DNA of 64,000 nt, from assembly GCA_964057225.1 (NCBI GenBank), contig OZ059897.1:4898001-4962000 (forward strand). The letters are read 5' to 3'. Both the position numbers and the translations under genes were made by a program. Origin of the DNA: Auanema rhodensis (Eukaryota > Nematoda > Chromadorea > Rhabditida > Rhabditidae). The notes beneath the pieces are model-generated. The model saw nothing but the letters and a program-made list of their open reading frames with translations, was not told where the DNA came from and did not search any database. Below, piece after piece: positions 1-14,597 of the stretch (positions are counted from its first letter, which is position 1; the number at the start of each line of letters is the position of its first letter).

Positions 1-3
1 AGT

Positions 4-16
4 CATGGTTACCATG
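4..16. repeat. Short dyad CATGGT-T-ACCATG in each monomer
   Basis: Two perfect 6-bp inverted arms are separated by one base. The dyad is present in nearly every monomer; this is the exemplar in the first one. Exceptions include the monomer near 23740, where ccatgc reads ccaggg, and those near 28491 and 44525, where it reads ccattc. Short dyads are a known feature of many centromeric satellites. A role here is inference only. Confidence 0.8.
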
Positions 17-96
17 CACCAATATCAATAAAAATTTGTTTTTAGACTAATATGGACATGGGGAAACTAATTTTGAAAACCGCATCTCTTTATCTT

Positions 97-167
97 TCAC
101 GTGAAGCAAGTCACATACCAAGTGCACATCACGTGCACATTTAATTAGCATAAATTAAAGTTCACGT
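97..167. other. Three TCACGT boxes at 32- and 33-bp spacing (exemplar)
   Basis: In the first monomer TCACGT starts at 97, 129 and 162. The contexts are TTCACGTGAA (a perfect 10-bp palindrome), ATCACGTG and TTCACGTAAA. The first two contain the E-box CACGTG, the core bound by many bHLH-zip proteins. ATCACGTG also fits the budding-yeast CDEI consensus RTCACRTG. Whether any protein binds here is unknown. The pattern repeats every 176 bp through all three satellite blocks. The LINE is inserted in the second box. Confidence 0.7.
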
Positions 168-697
168 AAATTTCAAACTCATGGTTACCATGCACCAATA
201 TCAATAAAAATTTGTTTTTAGACTAATATGGACATGGGGAATCTAATTTTGAAAACCGCATCTCTTTATCTTTCACGTGAAGTGAGTTACATACCAAGTG
301 CACATCACGTGTACATTTAATTAGCATAAATTAAAGTTCACGTAAATTTCAAAGTCATGGTTACCATGCACCAATAACAATAAAAATTTGTTTTTAGACT
401 AATATGGACATGGGGAATCTAATTTTGAAAACCGCATCTCTTTATCTTTCACGTGAAGCGAGTTACATACCAAGTGCACATCACGTGTACATTTAATTAG
501 CATAAATTAAAGTTCACGTAAATTTCAAAGTCATGGTTACCATGCACCAATATCAATAAAAATTTGTTTTTAGACTAATATGGACATGGGGAATCTAATT
601 TTGAAAACCGCATCTCTTTATCTTTCACGTGAAGCGAGTTACATACCAAGTGCACATCACGTGTACATTTAATTAGCATAAATTAAAGTTCACGTAC

Positions 698-3600
698 ATT
701 TCAAAGTCATGGTTACCATGCACCAATATCAATAAAAATTTGTTTTTAGACTAATATGGTCATGGGGAATCTAATTTTGAAAACCGCATCTCTTTATCTT
801 TCACGTGAAGCAAGTCACATACCAAGTGCACATCACGTGCACATTTAATTAGCATAAATTAAAGTTCACGTAAATTTCAAACTCATGGTTACCATGCACC
901 AATATCAATAAAAATTTGTTTTTAGACTAATATGGACATGGGGAAACTAATTTTGAAAACCGCATCTCTTTATCTTTCACGTGAAGCAAGTCACATACCA
1001 AGTGCACATCACGTGCACATTTAATTAGCATAAATTAAAGTTCACGTAAATTTCAAACTCATGGTTACCATGCACCAATATCAATAAAAATTTGTTTTTA
1101 GACTAATATGGACATGGGGAATCTAATTTTGAAAACCGCATCTCTTTATCTTTCACGTGAAGTGAGTTACATACCAAGTGCACATCACGTGTACATTTAA
1201 TTAGCATAAATTAAAGTTCACGTAAATTTCAAAGTCATGGTTACCATGCACCAATAACAATAAAAATTTGTTTTTAGACTAATATGGACATGGGGAATCT
1301 AATTGTGAAAACCGCATCTCTTTATCTTTCACGTGAAGCAAGTTACATACCAAGTGCACATCACGTGCACATTTAATTAGCATAAATTAAAGTTCACGTA
1401 AATTTCAAAGTCATGGTTACCATGCACCAATATCAATAAAAATTTGTTTTTAGACTAATATGGACATGGGGAATCTAATTTTGAAAACCGCATCTCTTTA
1501 TCTTTCACGTGAAGCGAGTTACATACCAAGTGCACATCACGTGAACATTTAATTAGCATAAATTAAAGTTCACGTAAATTTCAAAGTCATGGTTACCATG
1601 CACGAATATCAATAAAAATTTGTTTTTAGACTAATATGGACATGGGGAATCTAATTTTGAAAACCGTATCTCTTTATCTTTCACGTGAAGTGAGTTACAT
1701 ACCAAGTGCACATCACGTGTACATTTAATTAGCATAAATTAAAGTTCACGTAAATTTCAAAGTCATGGTTACCATGCACCAATATCAATAAAAATTTGTT
1801 TTTAGACTAATATGGACATGGGGAATCTAATTTTGAAAACCGCATCTCTTTATCTTTCACGTGAAGCAAGTTACATACCAAGTGCACATCACGTGTACAT
1901 TTAATTAGCATAAATTAAAGTTCACGTAAATTTCAAAGTCATGGTTACCATGCACCAATATCAATAAAAATTTGTTTTTAGACTAATATGGACATGGGGA
2001 ATCTAATTTTGAAAACCGCATCTCTTTATCTTTCACGTGAAGCGAGTTACATACCAAGTGCACATCACGTGTACATTTAATTAGCATAAATTAAAGTTCA
2101 CGTAAATTTCAAAGTCATGGTTACCATGCACCAATATCAATAAAAATTTGTTTTTAGACTAATATGGACATGGGGAATCTAATTTTGAAAACCGCATCTC
2201 TTTATCTTTCACGTGAAGCAAGTTACATACCAAGTGCACATCACGTGTACATTTAATTAGCATAAATTAAAGTTCACGTAAATTTCAAAGTCATGGTTAC
2301 CATGCACCAATATCAATACAAATTTGGTTTTAGACTAATATGGACATGGGGAATCTAATTTTGAAAACCGCATCTCTTTATCTTTCACGTGAAGCAAGTT
2401 ACATACCAAGTGCACATCACGTGTACATTTAATTAGCATAAATTAAAGTTCACGTAAATTTCAAAGTCATGGTTACCATGCACCAATATCAATAAAAATT
2501 TGTTTTTAGACTAATATGGACATGGGGAATCTAATTTTGAAAACCGCATCTCTTTATCTTTCACGTGAAGCGAGTTACATACCAAGTGCACAGCACGTGT
2601 ACATTTAATTAGCATAAATTAAAGTTCACGTAAATTTCAAAGTCATGGTTACCATGCACCAATATCAATAAAAATTTGTTTTTAGACTAATATGGACATG
2701 GGGAATCTAATTTTGAAAACCGCATCTCTTTATCTTTCACGTGAAGCGAGTTACATACCAAGTGCACATCACGTGTACATTTAATTAGCATAAATTAAAG
2801 TTCACGTAAATTTCAAAGTCATGGTTACCATGCACCAATATCAATAAAAATTTGTTTTTAGACTAATATGGACATGGGGAATCTAATTTTGAAAACCGCA
2901 TCTCTTTATCTTTCACGTGAAGCGAGTTACATACCAAGTGCACATCACGTGTACATTTAATTAGCATAAATTAAAGTTCACGTAAATTTCAAAGTCATGG
3001 TTACCATGCACCAATATCAATAAAAATTTGTTTTTAGACTAATATGGACATGGGGAATCTAATTTTGAAAACCGCATCTCTTTATCTTTCACGTGAAGCG
3101 AGTTACATACCAAGTGCACATCACGTGTACATTTAATTAGCATAAATTAAAGTTCACGTAAATTTCAAAGTCATGGTTACCATGCACCAATATCAATAAA
3201 AATTTGTTTTTAGACTAATATGGACATGGGGAATCTAATTTTGAAAACCGCATCTCTTTATCTTTCACGTGAAGCGAGTTACATACCAAGTGCACATCAC
3301 GTGTACATTTAATTAGCATAAATTAAAGTTCACGTAAATTTCAAAGTCATGGTTACCATGCACCAATATCAATAAAAATTTGTTTTTAGACTAATATGGA
3401 CATGGGGAATCTAATTTTGAAAACCGCATCTCTTTATCTTTCACGTGAAGCGAGTTACATACCAAGTGCACATCACGTGTACATTTAATTAGCATAAATT
3501 AAAGTTCACGTAAATTTCAAAGTCATGGTTACCATGCACCAATATCAATAAAAATTTGTTTTTAGACTAATATGGACATGGGGAATCTAATTTTGAAAAC

Positions 3601-6600
3601 CGCATCTCTTTATCTTTCACGTGAAGTGAGTTACATACCAAGTGCACATCACGTGTACATTTAATTAGCATAAATTAAAGTTCACGTAAATTTCAAAGTC
3701 ATGGTTACCATGCACCAATATCAATAAAAATTTGTTTTTAGACTAATATGGACATGGGGAATCTAATTTTGAAAACCGCATCTCTTTATCTTTCACGTGA
3801 AGCGAGTTACATACCAAGTGCACATCACGTGTACATTTAATTAGCATAAATTAAAGTTCACGTAAATTTCAAAGTCATGGTTACCATGCACCAATATCAA
3901 TAAAAATTTGTTTTTAGACTAATATGGACATGGGGAATCTAATTTTGAAAACCGCATCTCTTTATCTTTCACGTGAAGCGAGTTACATACCAAGTGCACA
4001 TCACGTGTACATTTAATTAGCATAAATTAAAGTTCACGTAAATTTCAAAGTCATGGTTACCATGCACCAATATCAATAAAAATTTGTTTTTAGACTAATA
4101 TGGACATGGGGAATCTAATTTTGAAAACCGCATCTCTTTATCTTTCACGTGAAGCGAGTTACATACCAAGTGCACATCACGTGTACATTTAATTAGCATA
4201 AATTAAAGTTCACGTAAATTTCAAAGTCATGGTTACCATGCACCAATATCAATAAAAATTTGTTTTTAGACTAATATGGACATGGGGAATCTAATTTTGA
4301 AAACCGCATCTCTTTATCTTTCACGTGAAGCGAGTTACATACCAAGTGCACATCACGTGTACATTTAATTAGCATAAATTAAAGTTCACGTAAATTTCAA
4401 AGTCATGGTTACCATGCACCAATATCAATAAAAATTTGTTTTTAGACTAATATGGACATGGGGAATCTAATTTTGAAAACCGCATCTCTTTATCTTTCAC
4501 GTGAAGCGAGTTACATACCAAGTGCACATCACGTGTACATTTAATTAGCATAAATTAAAGTTCACGTACATTTCAAAGTCATGGTTACCATGCACCAATA
4601 TCAATAAAAATTTGTTTTTAGACTAATATGGTCATGGGGAATCTAATTTTGAAAACCGCATCTCTTTATCTTTCACGTGAAGCAAGTCACATACCAAGTG
4701 CACATCACGTGCACATTTAATTAGCATAAATTAAAGTTCACGTAAATTTCAAACTCATGGTTACCATGCACCAATATCAATAAAAATTTGTTTTTAGACT
4801 AATATGGACATGGGGAAACTAATTTTGAAAACCGCATCTCTTTATCTTTCACGTGAAGCAAGTCACATACCAAGTGCACATCACGTGCACATTTAATTAG
4901 CATAAATTAAAGTTCACGTAAATTTCAAACTCATGGTTACCATGCACCAATATCAATAAAAATTTGTTTTTAGACTAATATGGACATGGGGAATCTAATT
5001 TTGAAAACCGCATCTCTTTATCTTTCACGTGAAGTGAGTTACATACCAAGTGCACATCACGTGTACATTTAATTAGCATAAATTAAAGTTCACGTAAATT
5101 TCAAAGTCATGGTTACCATGCACCAATAACAATAAAAATTTGTTTTTAGACTAATATGGACATGGGGAATCTAATTGTGAAAACCGCATCTCTTTATCTT
5201 TCACGTGAAGCAAGTTACATACCAAGTGCACATCACGTGCACATTTAATTAGCATAAATTAAAGTTCACGTAAATTTCAAAGTCATGGTTACCATGCACC
5301 AATATCAATAAAAATTTGTTTTTAGACTAATATGGACATGGGGAATCTAATTTTGAAAACCGCATCTCTTTATCTTTCACGTGAAGCGAGTTACATACCA
5401 AGTGCACATCACGTGAACATTTAATTAGCATAAATTAAAGTTCACGTAAATTTCAAAGTCATGGTTACCATGCACGAATATCAATAAAAATTTGTTTTTA
5501 GACTAATATGGACATGGGGAATCTAATTTTGAAAACCGTATCTCTTTATCTTTCACGTGAAGTGAGTTACATACCAAGTGCACATCACGTGTACATTTAA
5601 TTAGCATAAATTAAAGTTCACGTAAATTTCAAAGTCATGGTTACCATGCACCAATATCAATAAAAATTTGTTTTTAGACTAATATGGACATGGGGAATCT
5701 AATTTTGAAAACCGCATCTCTTTATCTTTCACGTGAAGCAAGTTACATACCAAGTGCACATCACGTGTACATTTAATTAGCATAAATTAAAGTTCACGTA
5801 AATTTCAAAGTCATGGTTACCATGCACCAATATCAATAAAAATTTGTTTTTAGACTAATATGGACATGGGGAATCTAATTTTGAAAACCGCATCTCTTTA
5901 TCTTTCACGTGAAGCGAGTTACATACCAAGTGCACATCACGTGTACATTTAATTAGCATAAATTAAAGTTCACGTAAATTTCAAAGTCATGGTTACCATG
6001 CACCAATATCAATAAAAATTTGTTTTTAGACTAATATGGACATGGGGAATCTAATTTTGAAAACCGCATCTCTTTATCTTTCACGTGAAGCAAGTTACAT
6101 ACCAAGTGCACATCACGTGTACATTTAATTAGCATAAATTAAAGTTCACGTAAATTTCAAAGTCATGGTTACCATGCACCAATATCAATACAAATTTGGT
6201 TTTAGACTAATATGGACATGGGGAATCTAATTTTGAAAACCGCATCTCTTTATCTTTCACGTGAAGCAAGTTACATACCAAGTGCACATCACGTGTACAT
6301 TTAATTAGCATAAATTAAAGTTCACGTAAATTTCAAAGTCATGGTTACCATGCACCAATATCAATAAAAATTTGTTTTTAGACTAATATGGACATGGGGA
6401 ATCTAATTTTGAAAACCGCATCTCTTTATCTTTCACGTGAAGCGAGTTACATACCAAGTGCACAGCACGTGTACATTTAATTAGCATAAATTAAAGTTCA
6501 CGTAAATTTCAAAGTCATGGTTACCATGCACCAATATCAATAAAAATTTGTTTTTAGACTAATATGGACATGGGGAATCTAATTTTGAAAACCGCATCTC

Positions 6601-8375
6601 TTTATCTTTCACGTGAAGCGAGTTACATACCAAGTGCACATCACGTGTACATTTAATTAGCATAAATTAAAGTTCACGTAAATTTCAAAGTCATGGTTAC
6701 CATGCACCAATATCAATAAAAATTTGTTTTTAGACTAATATGGACATGGGGAATCTAATTTTGAAAACCGCATCTCTTTATCTTTCACGTGAAGCGAGTT
6801 ACATACCAAGTGCACATCACGTGTACATTTAATTAGCATAAATTAAAGTTCACGTAAATTTCAAAGTCATGGTTACCATGCACCAATATCAATAAAAATT
6901 TGTTTTTAGACTAATATGGACATGGGGAATCTAATTTTGAAAACCGCATCTCTTTATCTTTCACGTGAAGCGAGTTACATACCAAGTGCACATCACGTGT
7001 ACATTTAATTAGCATAAATTAAAGTTCACGTAAATTTCAAAGTCATGGTTACCATGCACCAATATCAATAAAAATTTGTTTTTAGACTAATATGGACATG
7101 GGGAATCTAATTTTGAAAACCGCATCTCTTTATCTTTCACGTGAAGCGAGTTACATACCAAGTGCACATCACGTGTACATTTAATTAGCATAAATTAAAG
7201 TTCACGTAAATTTCAAAGTCATGGTTACCATGCACCAATATCAATAAAAATTTGTTTTTAGACTAATATGGACATGGGGAATCTAATTTTGAAAACCGCA
7301 TCTCTTTATCTTTCACGTGAAGCGAGTTACATACCAAGTGCACATCACGTGTACATTTAATTAGCATAAATTAAAGTTCACGTAAATTTCAAAGTCATGG
7401 TTACCATGCACCAATATCAATAAAAATTTGTTTTTAGACTAATATGGACATGGGGAATCTAATTTTGAAAACCGCATCTCTTTATCTTTCACGTGAAGTG
7501 AGTTACATACCAAGTGCACATCACGTGTACATTTAATTAGCATAAATTAAAGTTCACGTAAATTTCAAAGTCATGGTTACCATGCACCAATATCAATAAA
7601 AATTTGTTTTTAGACTAATATGGACATGGGGAATCTAATTTTGAAAACCGCATCTCTTTATCTTTCACGTGAAGCGAGTTACATACCAAGTGCACATCAC
7701 GTGTACATTTAATTAGCATAAATTAAAGTTCACGTAAATTTCAAAGTCATGGTTACCATGCACCAATATCAATAAAAATTTGTTTTTAGACTAATATGGA
7801 CATGGGGAATCTAATTTTGAAAACCGCATCTCTTTATCTTTCACGTGAAGCGAGTTACATACCAAGTGCACATCACGTGTACATTTAATTAGCATAAATT
7901 AAAGTTCACGTAAATTTCAAAGTCATGGTTACCATGCACCAATATCAATAAAAATTTGTTTTTAGACTAATATGGACATGGGGAATCTAATTTTGAAAAC
8001 CGCATCTCTTTATCTTTCACGTGAAGCGAGTTACATACCAAGTGCACATCACGTGTACATTTAATTAGCATAAATTAAAGTTCACGTAAATTTCAAAGTC
8101 ATGGTTACCATGCACCAATATCAATAAAAATTTGTTTTTAGACTAATATGGACATGGGGAATCTAATTTTGAAAACCGCATCTCTTTATCTTTCACGTGA
8201 AGCGAGTTACATACCAAGTGCACATCACGTGTACATTTAATTAGCATAAATTAAAGTTCACGTAAATTTCAAAGTCATGGTTACCATGCACCAATATCAA
8301 TAAAAATTTGTTTTTAGACTAATATGGACATGGGGAATCTAATTTTGAAAACCGCATCTCTTTATCTTTCACGTG
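698..8375 (+). repeat. Tandem duplication of a 22-monomer unit (3,872 bp)
   Basis: The order of rare variants is repeated at exactly 3,872 bp (22 x 176). Examples are cacgtacatt at 691 and again at about 4563, aattgtgaaa at 1301 and 5173, the cacgaatatc/ccgtatc monomer near 1602-1670 and 5474-5540, the caatacaaatttgg monomer near 2310 and 6185, gcacagcacg near 2590 and 6463, and gaagtgag near 3626 and 7498. The match is lost near 8379, where the second copy has gaagtgag and the first has gaagcgag. Boundaries are approximate because neighbouring monomers are nearly identical. Confidence 0.85.
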
Positions 8376-8870
8376 AAGTGAGTTACATACCAAGTGCACA
8401 TCACGTGTACATTTAATTAGCATAAATTAAAGTTCACGTAAATTTCAAAGTCATGGTTACCATGCACCAATATCAATAAAAATTTGTTTTTAGACTAATA
8501 TGGACATGGGGAATCTAATTTTGAAAACCGCATCTCTTTATCTTTCACGTGAAGCGAGTTACATACCAAGTGCACATCACGTGTACATTTAATTAGCATA
8601 AATTAAAGTTCACGTAAATTTCAAAGTCATGGTTACCATGCACCAATATCAATAAAAATTTGTTTTTAGACTAATATGGACATGGGGAAACTAATTTTGA
8701 AAACTGCATCTCTTTATCTTTCACGTGAAGCAAGTCACATACCAAGTGCACATCACGTGCACATTTAATTAGCATAAATTAAAGTTCACGTAAATTTCAA
8801 ACTCATGGTTACCATGCACCAATATCAATAAAAATTTGTTTTTAGACTAATATGGACATGGGGAATCTAA

Positions 8871-11160
8871 TTTTAAAAACCGCATCTCTTCATCTTTCAC
8901 GTGAAGCAAGTTACATACCAAGTGCACAGCACGTGTACATTTAATTAGCATAAATTAAAGTTCACGTAAATTTCAAAGTCATGGTTACCATGCACCAATA
9001 TCAATAAAAATTTGTTTTTAGACTAATATGGACATGGGGAATCTAATTTTGAAAACCGCATCTCTTTATCTTTCACGTGAAGCGAGTTACATACCAAGTG
9101 CACATCACGTGTACATTTAATTAGCATAAATTAAAGTTCACGTAAATTTCAAAGTCATGGTTACCATGCACCAATATCAATAAAAATTTGTTTTTAGACT
9201 AATATGGACATGGGGAATCTAATTTTGAAAACCGCATCTCTTTATCTTTCACGTGAAGCGAGTTACATACCAAGTGCACATCACGTGTACATTTAATTAG
9301 CATAAATTAAAGTTCACGTAAATTTCAAACTCATGGTTACCATGCACCAATATCAATAAAAATTTGTTTTTAGACTAATATGGACATGGGGAAACTAATT
9401 TTGAAAACCGCATCTCTTTATCTTTCACGTGAAGCAAGTCACATACCAAGTGCACATCACGTGCACATTTAATTAGCATAAATTAAAGTTCACGTAAATT
9501 TCAAACTCATGGTTACCATGCACCAATATCAATAAAAATTTGTTTTTAGACTAATATGGACATGGGGAATCTAATTTTGAAAACCGCATCTCTTTATCTT
9601 TCACGTGAAGTGAGTTACATACCAAGTGCACATCACGTGTACATTTAATTAGCATAAATTAAAGTTCACGTAAATTTCAAAGTCATGGTTACCATGCACC
9701 AATAACAATAAAAATTTGTTTTTAGACTAATATGGACATGGGGAATCTAATTGTGAAAACCGCATCTCTTTATCTTTCACGTGAAGCAAGTTACATACCA
9801 AGTGCACATCACGTGCACATTTAATTAGCATAAATTAAAGTTCACGTAAATTTCAAAGTCATGGTTACCATGCACCAATATCAATAAAAATTTGTTTTTA
9901 GACTAATATGGACATGGGGAATCTAATTGTGAAAACCGCATCTCTTTATCTTTCACGTGAAGCAAGTTACATACCAAGTGCACATCACGTGCACATTTAA
10001 TTAGCATAAATTAAAGTTCACGTAAATTTCAAAGTCATGGTTACCATGCACCAATATCAATAAAAATTTGTTTTTAGACTAATATGGACATGGGGAATCT
10101 AATTTTAAAAACCGCATCTCTTCATCTTTCACGTGAAGCAAGTTACATACCAAGTGCACAGCACGTGTACATTTAATTAGCATAAATTAAAGTTCACGTA
10201 AATTTCAAAGTCATGGTTACCATGCACCAATATCAATAAAAATTTGTTTTTAGACTAATATGGACATGGGGAATCTAATTTTGAAAACCGCATCTCTTTA
10301 TCTTTCACGTGAAGCGAGTTACATACCAAGTGCACATCACGTGTACATTTAATTAGCATAAATTAAAGTTCACGTAAATTTCAAAGTCATGGTTACCATG
10401 CACCAATATCAATAAAAATTTGTTTTTAGACTAATATGGACATGGGGAATCTAATTTTGAAAACCGCATCTCTTTATCTTTCACGTGAAGCGAGTTACAT
10501 ACCAAGTGCACATCACGTGTACATTTAATTAGCATAAATTAAAGTTCACGTAAATTTCAAACTCATGGTTACCATGCACCAATATCAATAAAAATTTGTT
10601 TTTAGACTAATATGGACATGGGGAAACTAATTTTGAAAACCGCATCTCTTTATCTTTCACGTGAAGCAAGTCACATACCAAGTGCACATCACGTGCACAT
10701 TTAATTAGCATAAATTAAAGTTCACGTAAATTTCAAACTCATGGTTACCATGCACCAATATCAATAAAAATTTGTTTTTAGACTAATATGGACATGGGGA
10801 ATCTAATTTTGAAAACCGCATCTCTTTATCTTTCACGTGAAGTGAGTTACATACCAAGTGCACATCACGTGTACATTTAATTAGCATAAATTAAAGTTCA
10901 CGTAAATTTCAAAGTCATGGTTACCATGCACCAATAACAATAAAAATTTGTTTTTAGACTAATATGGACATGGGGAATCTAATTGTGAAAACCGCATCTC
11001 TTTATCTTTCACGTGAAGCAAGTTACATACCAAGTGCACATCACGTGCACATTTAATTAGCATAAATTAAAGTTCACGTAAATTTCAAAGTCATGGTTAC
11101 CATGCACCAATATCAATAAAAATTTGTTTTTAGACTAATATGGACATGGGGAATCTAATT
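8871..11160 (+). repeat. Tandem duplication of a 7-monomer unit (1,232 bp)
   Basis: A distinctive monomer with ttttaaaaac, ttcatctttc and gcacagcacg occurs at 8871 and again at 10103, exactly 7 x 176 bp apart. Each is followed by the same order: two gaagcgag monomers (the second ending aaactc), an aaact/caagtc monomer, a gaagtgag monomer, and a caataac/aattgtg monomer. The seventh monomer differs: the second copy continues into the cacgtgaac monomer instead. Only variant order supports the boundaries. Confidence 0.8.
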
Positions 11161-14100
11161 TTGAAAACCGCATCTCTTTATCTTTCACGTGAAGCGAGTT
11201 ACATACCAAGTGCACATCACGTGAACATTTAATTAGCATAAATTAAAGTTCACGTAAATTTCAAAGTCATGGTTACCATGCACCAATATCAATAAAAATT
11301 TGTTTTTAGACTAATATGGACATGGGGAATCTAATTTTGAAAACCGCATCTCTTTATCTTTCACGTGAAGTGAGTTACATACCAAGTGCACATCACGTGT
11401 ACATTTAATTAGCATAAATTAAAGTTCACGTAAATTTCAAAGTCATGGTTACCATGCACCAATATCAATAAAAATTTGTTTTTAGACTAATATGGACATG
11501 GGGAATCTAATTTTGAAAACCGCATCTCTTTATCTTTCACGTGAAGCAAGTTACATACCAAGTGCACATCACGTGTACATTTAATTAGCATAAATTAAAG
11601 TTCACGTAAATTTCAAAGTCATGGTTACCATGCACCAATATCAATAAAAATTTGTTTTTAGACTAATATGGACATGGGGAATCTAATTTTGAAAACCGCA
11701 TCTCTTTATCTTTCACGTGAAGCGAGTTACATACCAAGTGCACATCACGTGTACATTTAATTAGCATAAATTAAAGTTCACGTAAATTTCAAAGTCATGG
11801 TTACCATGCACCAATATCAATAAAAATTTGTTTTTAGACTAATATGGACATGGGGAATCTAATTTTGAAAACCGCATCTCTTTATCTTTCACGTGAAGCA
11901 AGTTACATACCAAGTGCACATCACGTGTACATTTAATTAGCATAAATTAAAGTTCACGTAAATTTCAAAGTCATGGTTACCATGCACCAATATCAATACA
12001 AATTTGGTTTTAGACTAATATGGACATGGGGAATCTAATTTTGAAAACCGCATCTCTTTATCTTTCACGTGAAGCAAGTTACATACCAAGTGCACATCAC
12101 GTGTACATTTAATTAGCATAAATTAAAGTTCACGTAAATTTCAAAGTCATGGTTACCATGCACCAATATCAATAAAAATTTGTTTTTAGACTAATATGGA
12201 CATGGGGAATCTAATTTTGAAAACCGCATCTCTTTATCTTTCACGTGAAGCGAGTTACATACCAAGTGCACATCACGTGTACATTTAATTAGCATAAATT
12301 AAAGTTCACGTAAATTTCAAAGTCATGGTTACCATGCACCAATATCAATAAAAATTTGTTTTTAGACTAATATGGACATGGGGAATCTAATTTTGAAAAC
12401 CGCATCTCTTTATCTTTCACGTGAAGCGAGTTACATACCAAGTGCACATCACGTGTACATTTAATTAGCATAAATTAAAGTTCACGTAAATTTCAAAGTC
12501 ATGGTTACCATGCACCAATATCAATAAAAATTTGTTTTTAGACTAATATGGACATGGGGAATCTAATTTTGAAAACCGCATCTCTTTATCTTTCACGTGA
12601 AGCGAGTTACATACCAAGTGCACATCACGTGTACATTTAATTAGCATAAATTAAAGTTCACGTCAATTTCAAAGTCATGGTTACCATGCACCAATATCAA
12701 TAAAAATTTGTTTTTAGACTAATATGGACATGGGGAAACTAATTTTGAAAACCGCATCGCTTTATCTTTCACGTGAAGCAAGTCACATACCAAGTGCACA
12801 TCACGTGCACATTTAATTAGCATAAATTAAAGTTCACGTAAATTTCAAACTCATGGTTACCATGCACCAATATCAATAAAAATTTGTTTTTAGACTAATA
12901 TGGACATGGGGAATCTAATTTTGAAAACCGCATCTCTTTATCTTTCACGTGAAGTGAGTTACATACCAAGTGCACATCACGTGTACATTTAATTAGCATA
13001 AATTAAAGTTCACGTAAATTTCAAAGTCATGGTTACCATGCACCAATAACAATAAAAATTTGTTTTTAGACTAATATGGACATGGGGAATCTAATTTTGA
13101 AAACCGCATCTCTTTATCTTTCACGTGAAGCGAGTTACATACCAAGTGCACATCACGTGTACATTTAATTAGCATAAATTAAAGTTCACGTAAATTTCAA
13201 AGTCATGGTTACCATGCACCAATATCAATAAAAATTTGTTTTTAGACTAATATGGACATGGGGAATCTAATTTTGAAAACCGCATCTCTTTATCTTTCAC
13301 GTGAAGCGAGTTACATACCAAGTGCACATCACGTGTACATTTAATTAGCATAAATTAAAGTTCACGTAAATTTCAAAGTCATGGTTACCATGCACCAATA
13401 TCAATAAAAATTTGTTTTTAGACTAATATGGTCATGGGGAATCTAATTTTGAAAACCGCATCTCTTTATCTTTCACGTGAAGCAAGTCACATACCAAGTG
13501 CACATCACGTGCACATTTAATTAGCATAAATTAAAGTTCACGTAAATTTCAAACTCATGGTTACCATGCACCAATATCAATAAAAATTTGTTTTTAGACT
13601 AATATGGACATGGGGAAACTAATTTTGAAAACCGCATCTCTTTATCTTTCACGTGAAGCAAGTCACATACCAAGTGCACATCACGTGCACATTTAATTAG
13701 CATAAATTAAAGTTCACGTAAATTTCAAACTCATGGTTACCATGCACCAATATCAATAAAAATTTGTTTTTAGACTAATATGGACATGGGGAATCTAATT
13801 TTGAAAACCGCATCTCTTTATCTTTCACGTGAAGTGAGTTACATACCAAGTGCACATCACGTGTACATTTAATTAGCATAAATTAAAGTTCACGTAAATT
13901 TCAAAGTCATGGTTACCATGCACCAATATCAATAAAAATTTGTTTTTAGACTAATATGGACATGGGGAAACTAATTTTGAAAACCGCATCTCTTTATCTT
14001 TCACGTGAAGCAAGTCACATACCAAGTGCACATCACGTGCACATTTAATTAGCATAAATTAAAGTTCACGTAAATTTCAAACTCATGGTTACCATGCACC

Positions 14101-14595
14101 AATATCAATAAAAATTTGTTTTTAGACTAATATGGACATGGGGAATCTAATTTTGAAAACCGCATCTCTTTATCTTTCACGTGAAGTGAGTTACATACCA
14201 AGTGCACATCACGTGTACATTTAATTAGCATAAATTAAAGTTCACGTAAATTTCAAAGTCATGGTTACCATGCACCAATATCAATAAAAATTTGTTTTTA
14301 GACTAATATGGACATGGGGAATCTAATTTTGAAAACCGCATCTCTTTATCTTTCACGTGAAGCGAGTTACATACCAAGTGCACATCACGTGTACATTTAA
14401 TTAGCATAAATTAAAGTTCACGTAAATTTCAAAGTCATGGTTACCATGCACCAATATCAATAAAAATTTGTTTTTAGACTAATATGGACATGGGGAATCT
14501 AATTTTGAAAACCGCATCTCTTTATCTTTCACGTGAAGTGAGTTACATACCAAGTGCACATCACGTGTACATTTAATTAGCATAAATTGAAGTTC

Positions 14596-14597
14596 AT
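14596..14597. other. 34-bp deletion junction inside a monomer
   Basis: The sequence passes directly from agttca to tatcaataaa, skipping 34 bp that other monomers have, including the CATGGT/ACCATG dyad and the third ACGT core. The landmark moves from 14436 to 14754 (318 bp instead of 352). The same monomer carries a private base change just upstream (aaattga instead of aaattaa at 14585-14591). This is the only large indel I found inside a monomer. Confidence 0.95.

Larger units (their letters stand above)
2..177 (+). repeat. Reference satellite monomer (first complete unit)
   Basis: One 176-bp unit is given here as the reading frame for the array, with the start placed arbitrarily at GTCATGG. 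In order it contains a CATGGT-T-ACCATG dyad, an A/T-rich stretch, a GGGG run, and three TCACGT boxes followed by a second A/T-rich stretch. The commonest monomer has 57 G+C out of 176 by my hand count (about 32%). This first unit belongs to the linked subtype aaact / gaagcaagtc / cacgtgcac / aaactc. That subtype is usually followed by a gaagtgag monomer, often with a caataac monomer after it. Confidence 0.9.

Noticed and set aside
97-134. E-boxes in the satellite as gene promoters
   Set aside because: No gene lies within reach and the motif recurs in every monomer. The spacing is reported as a curiosity, not as a promoter call.
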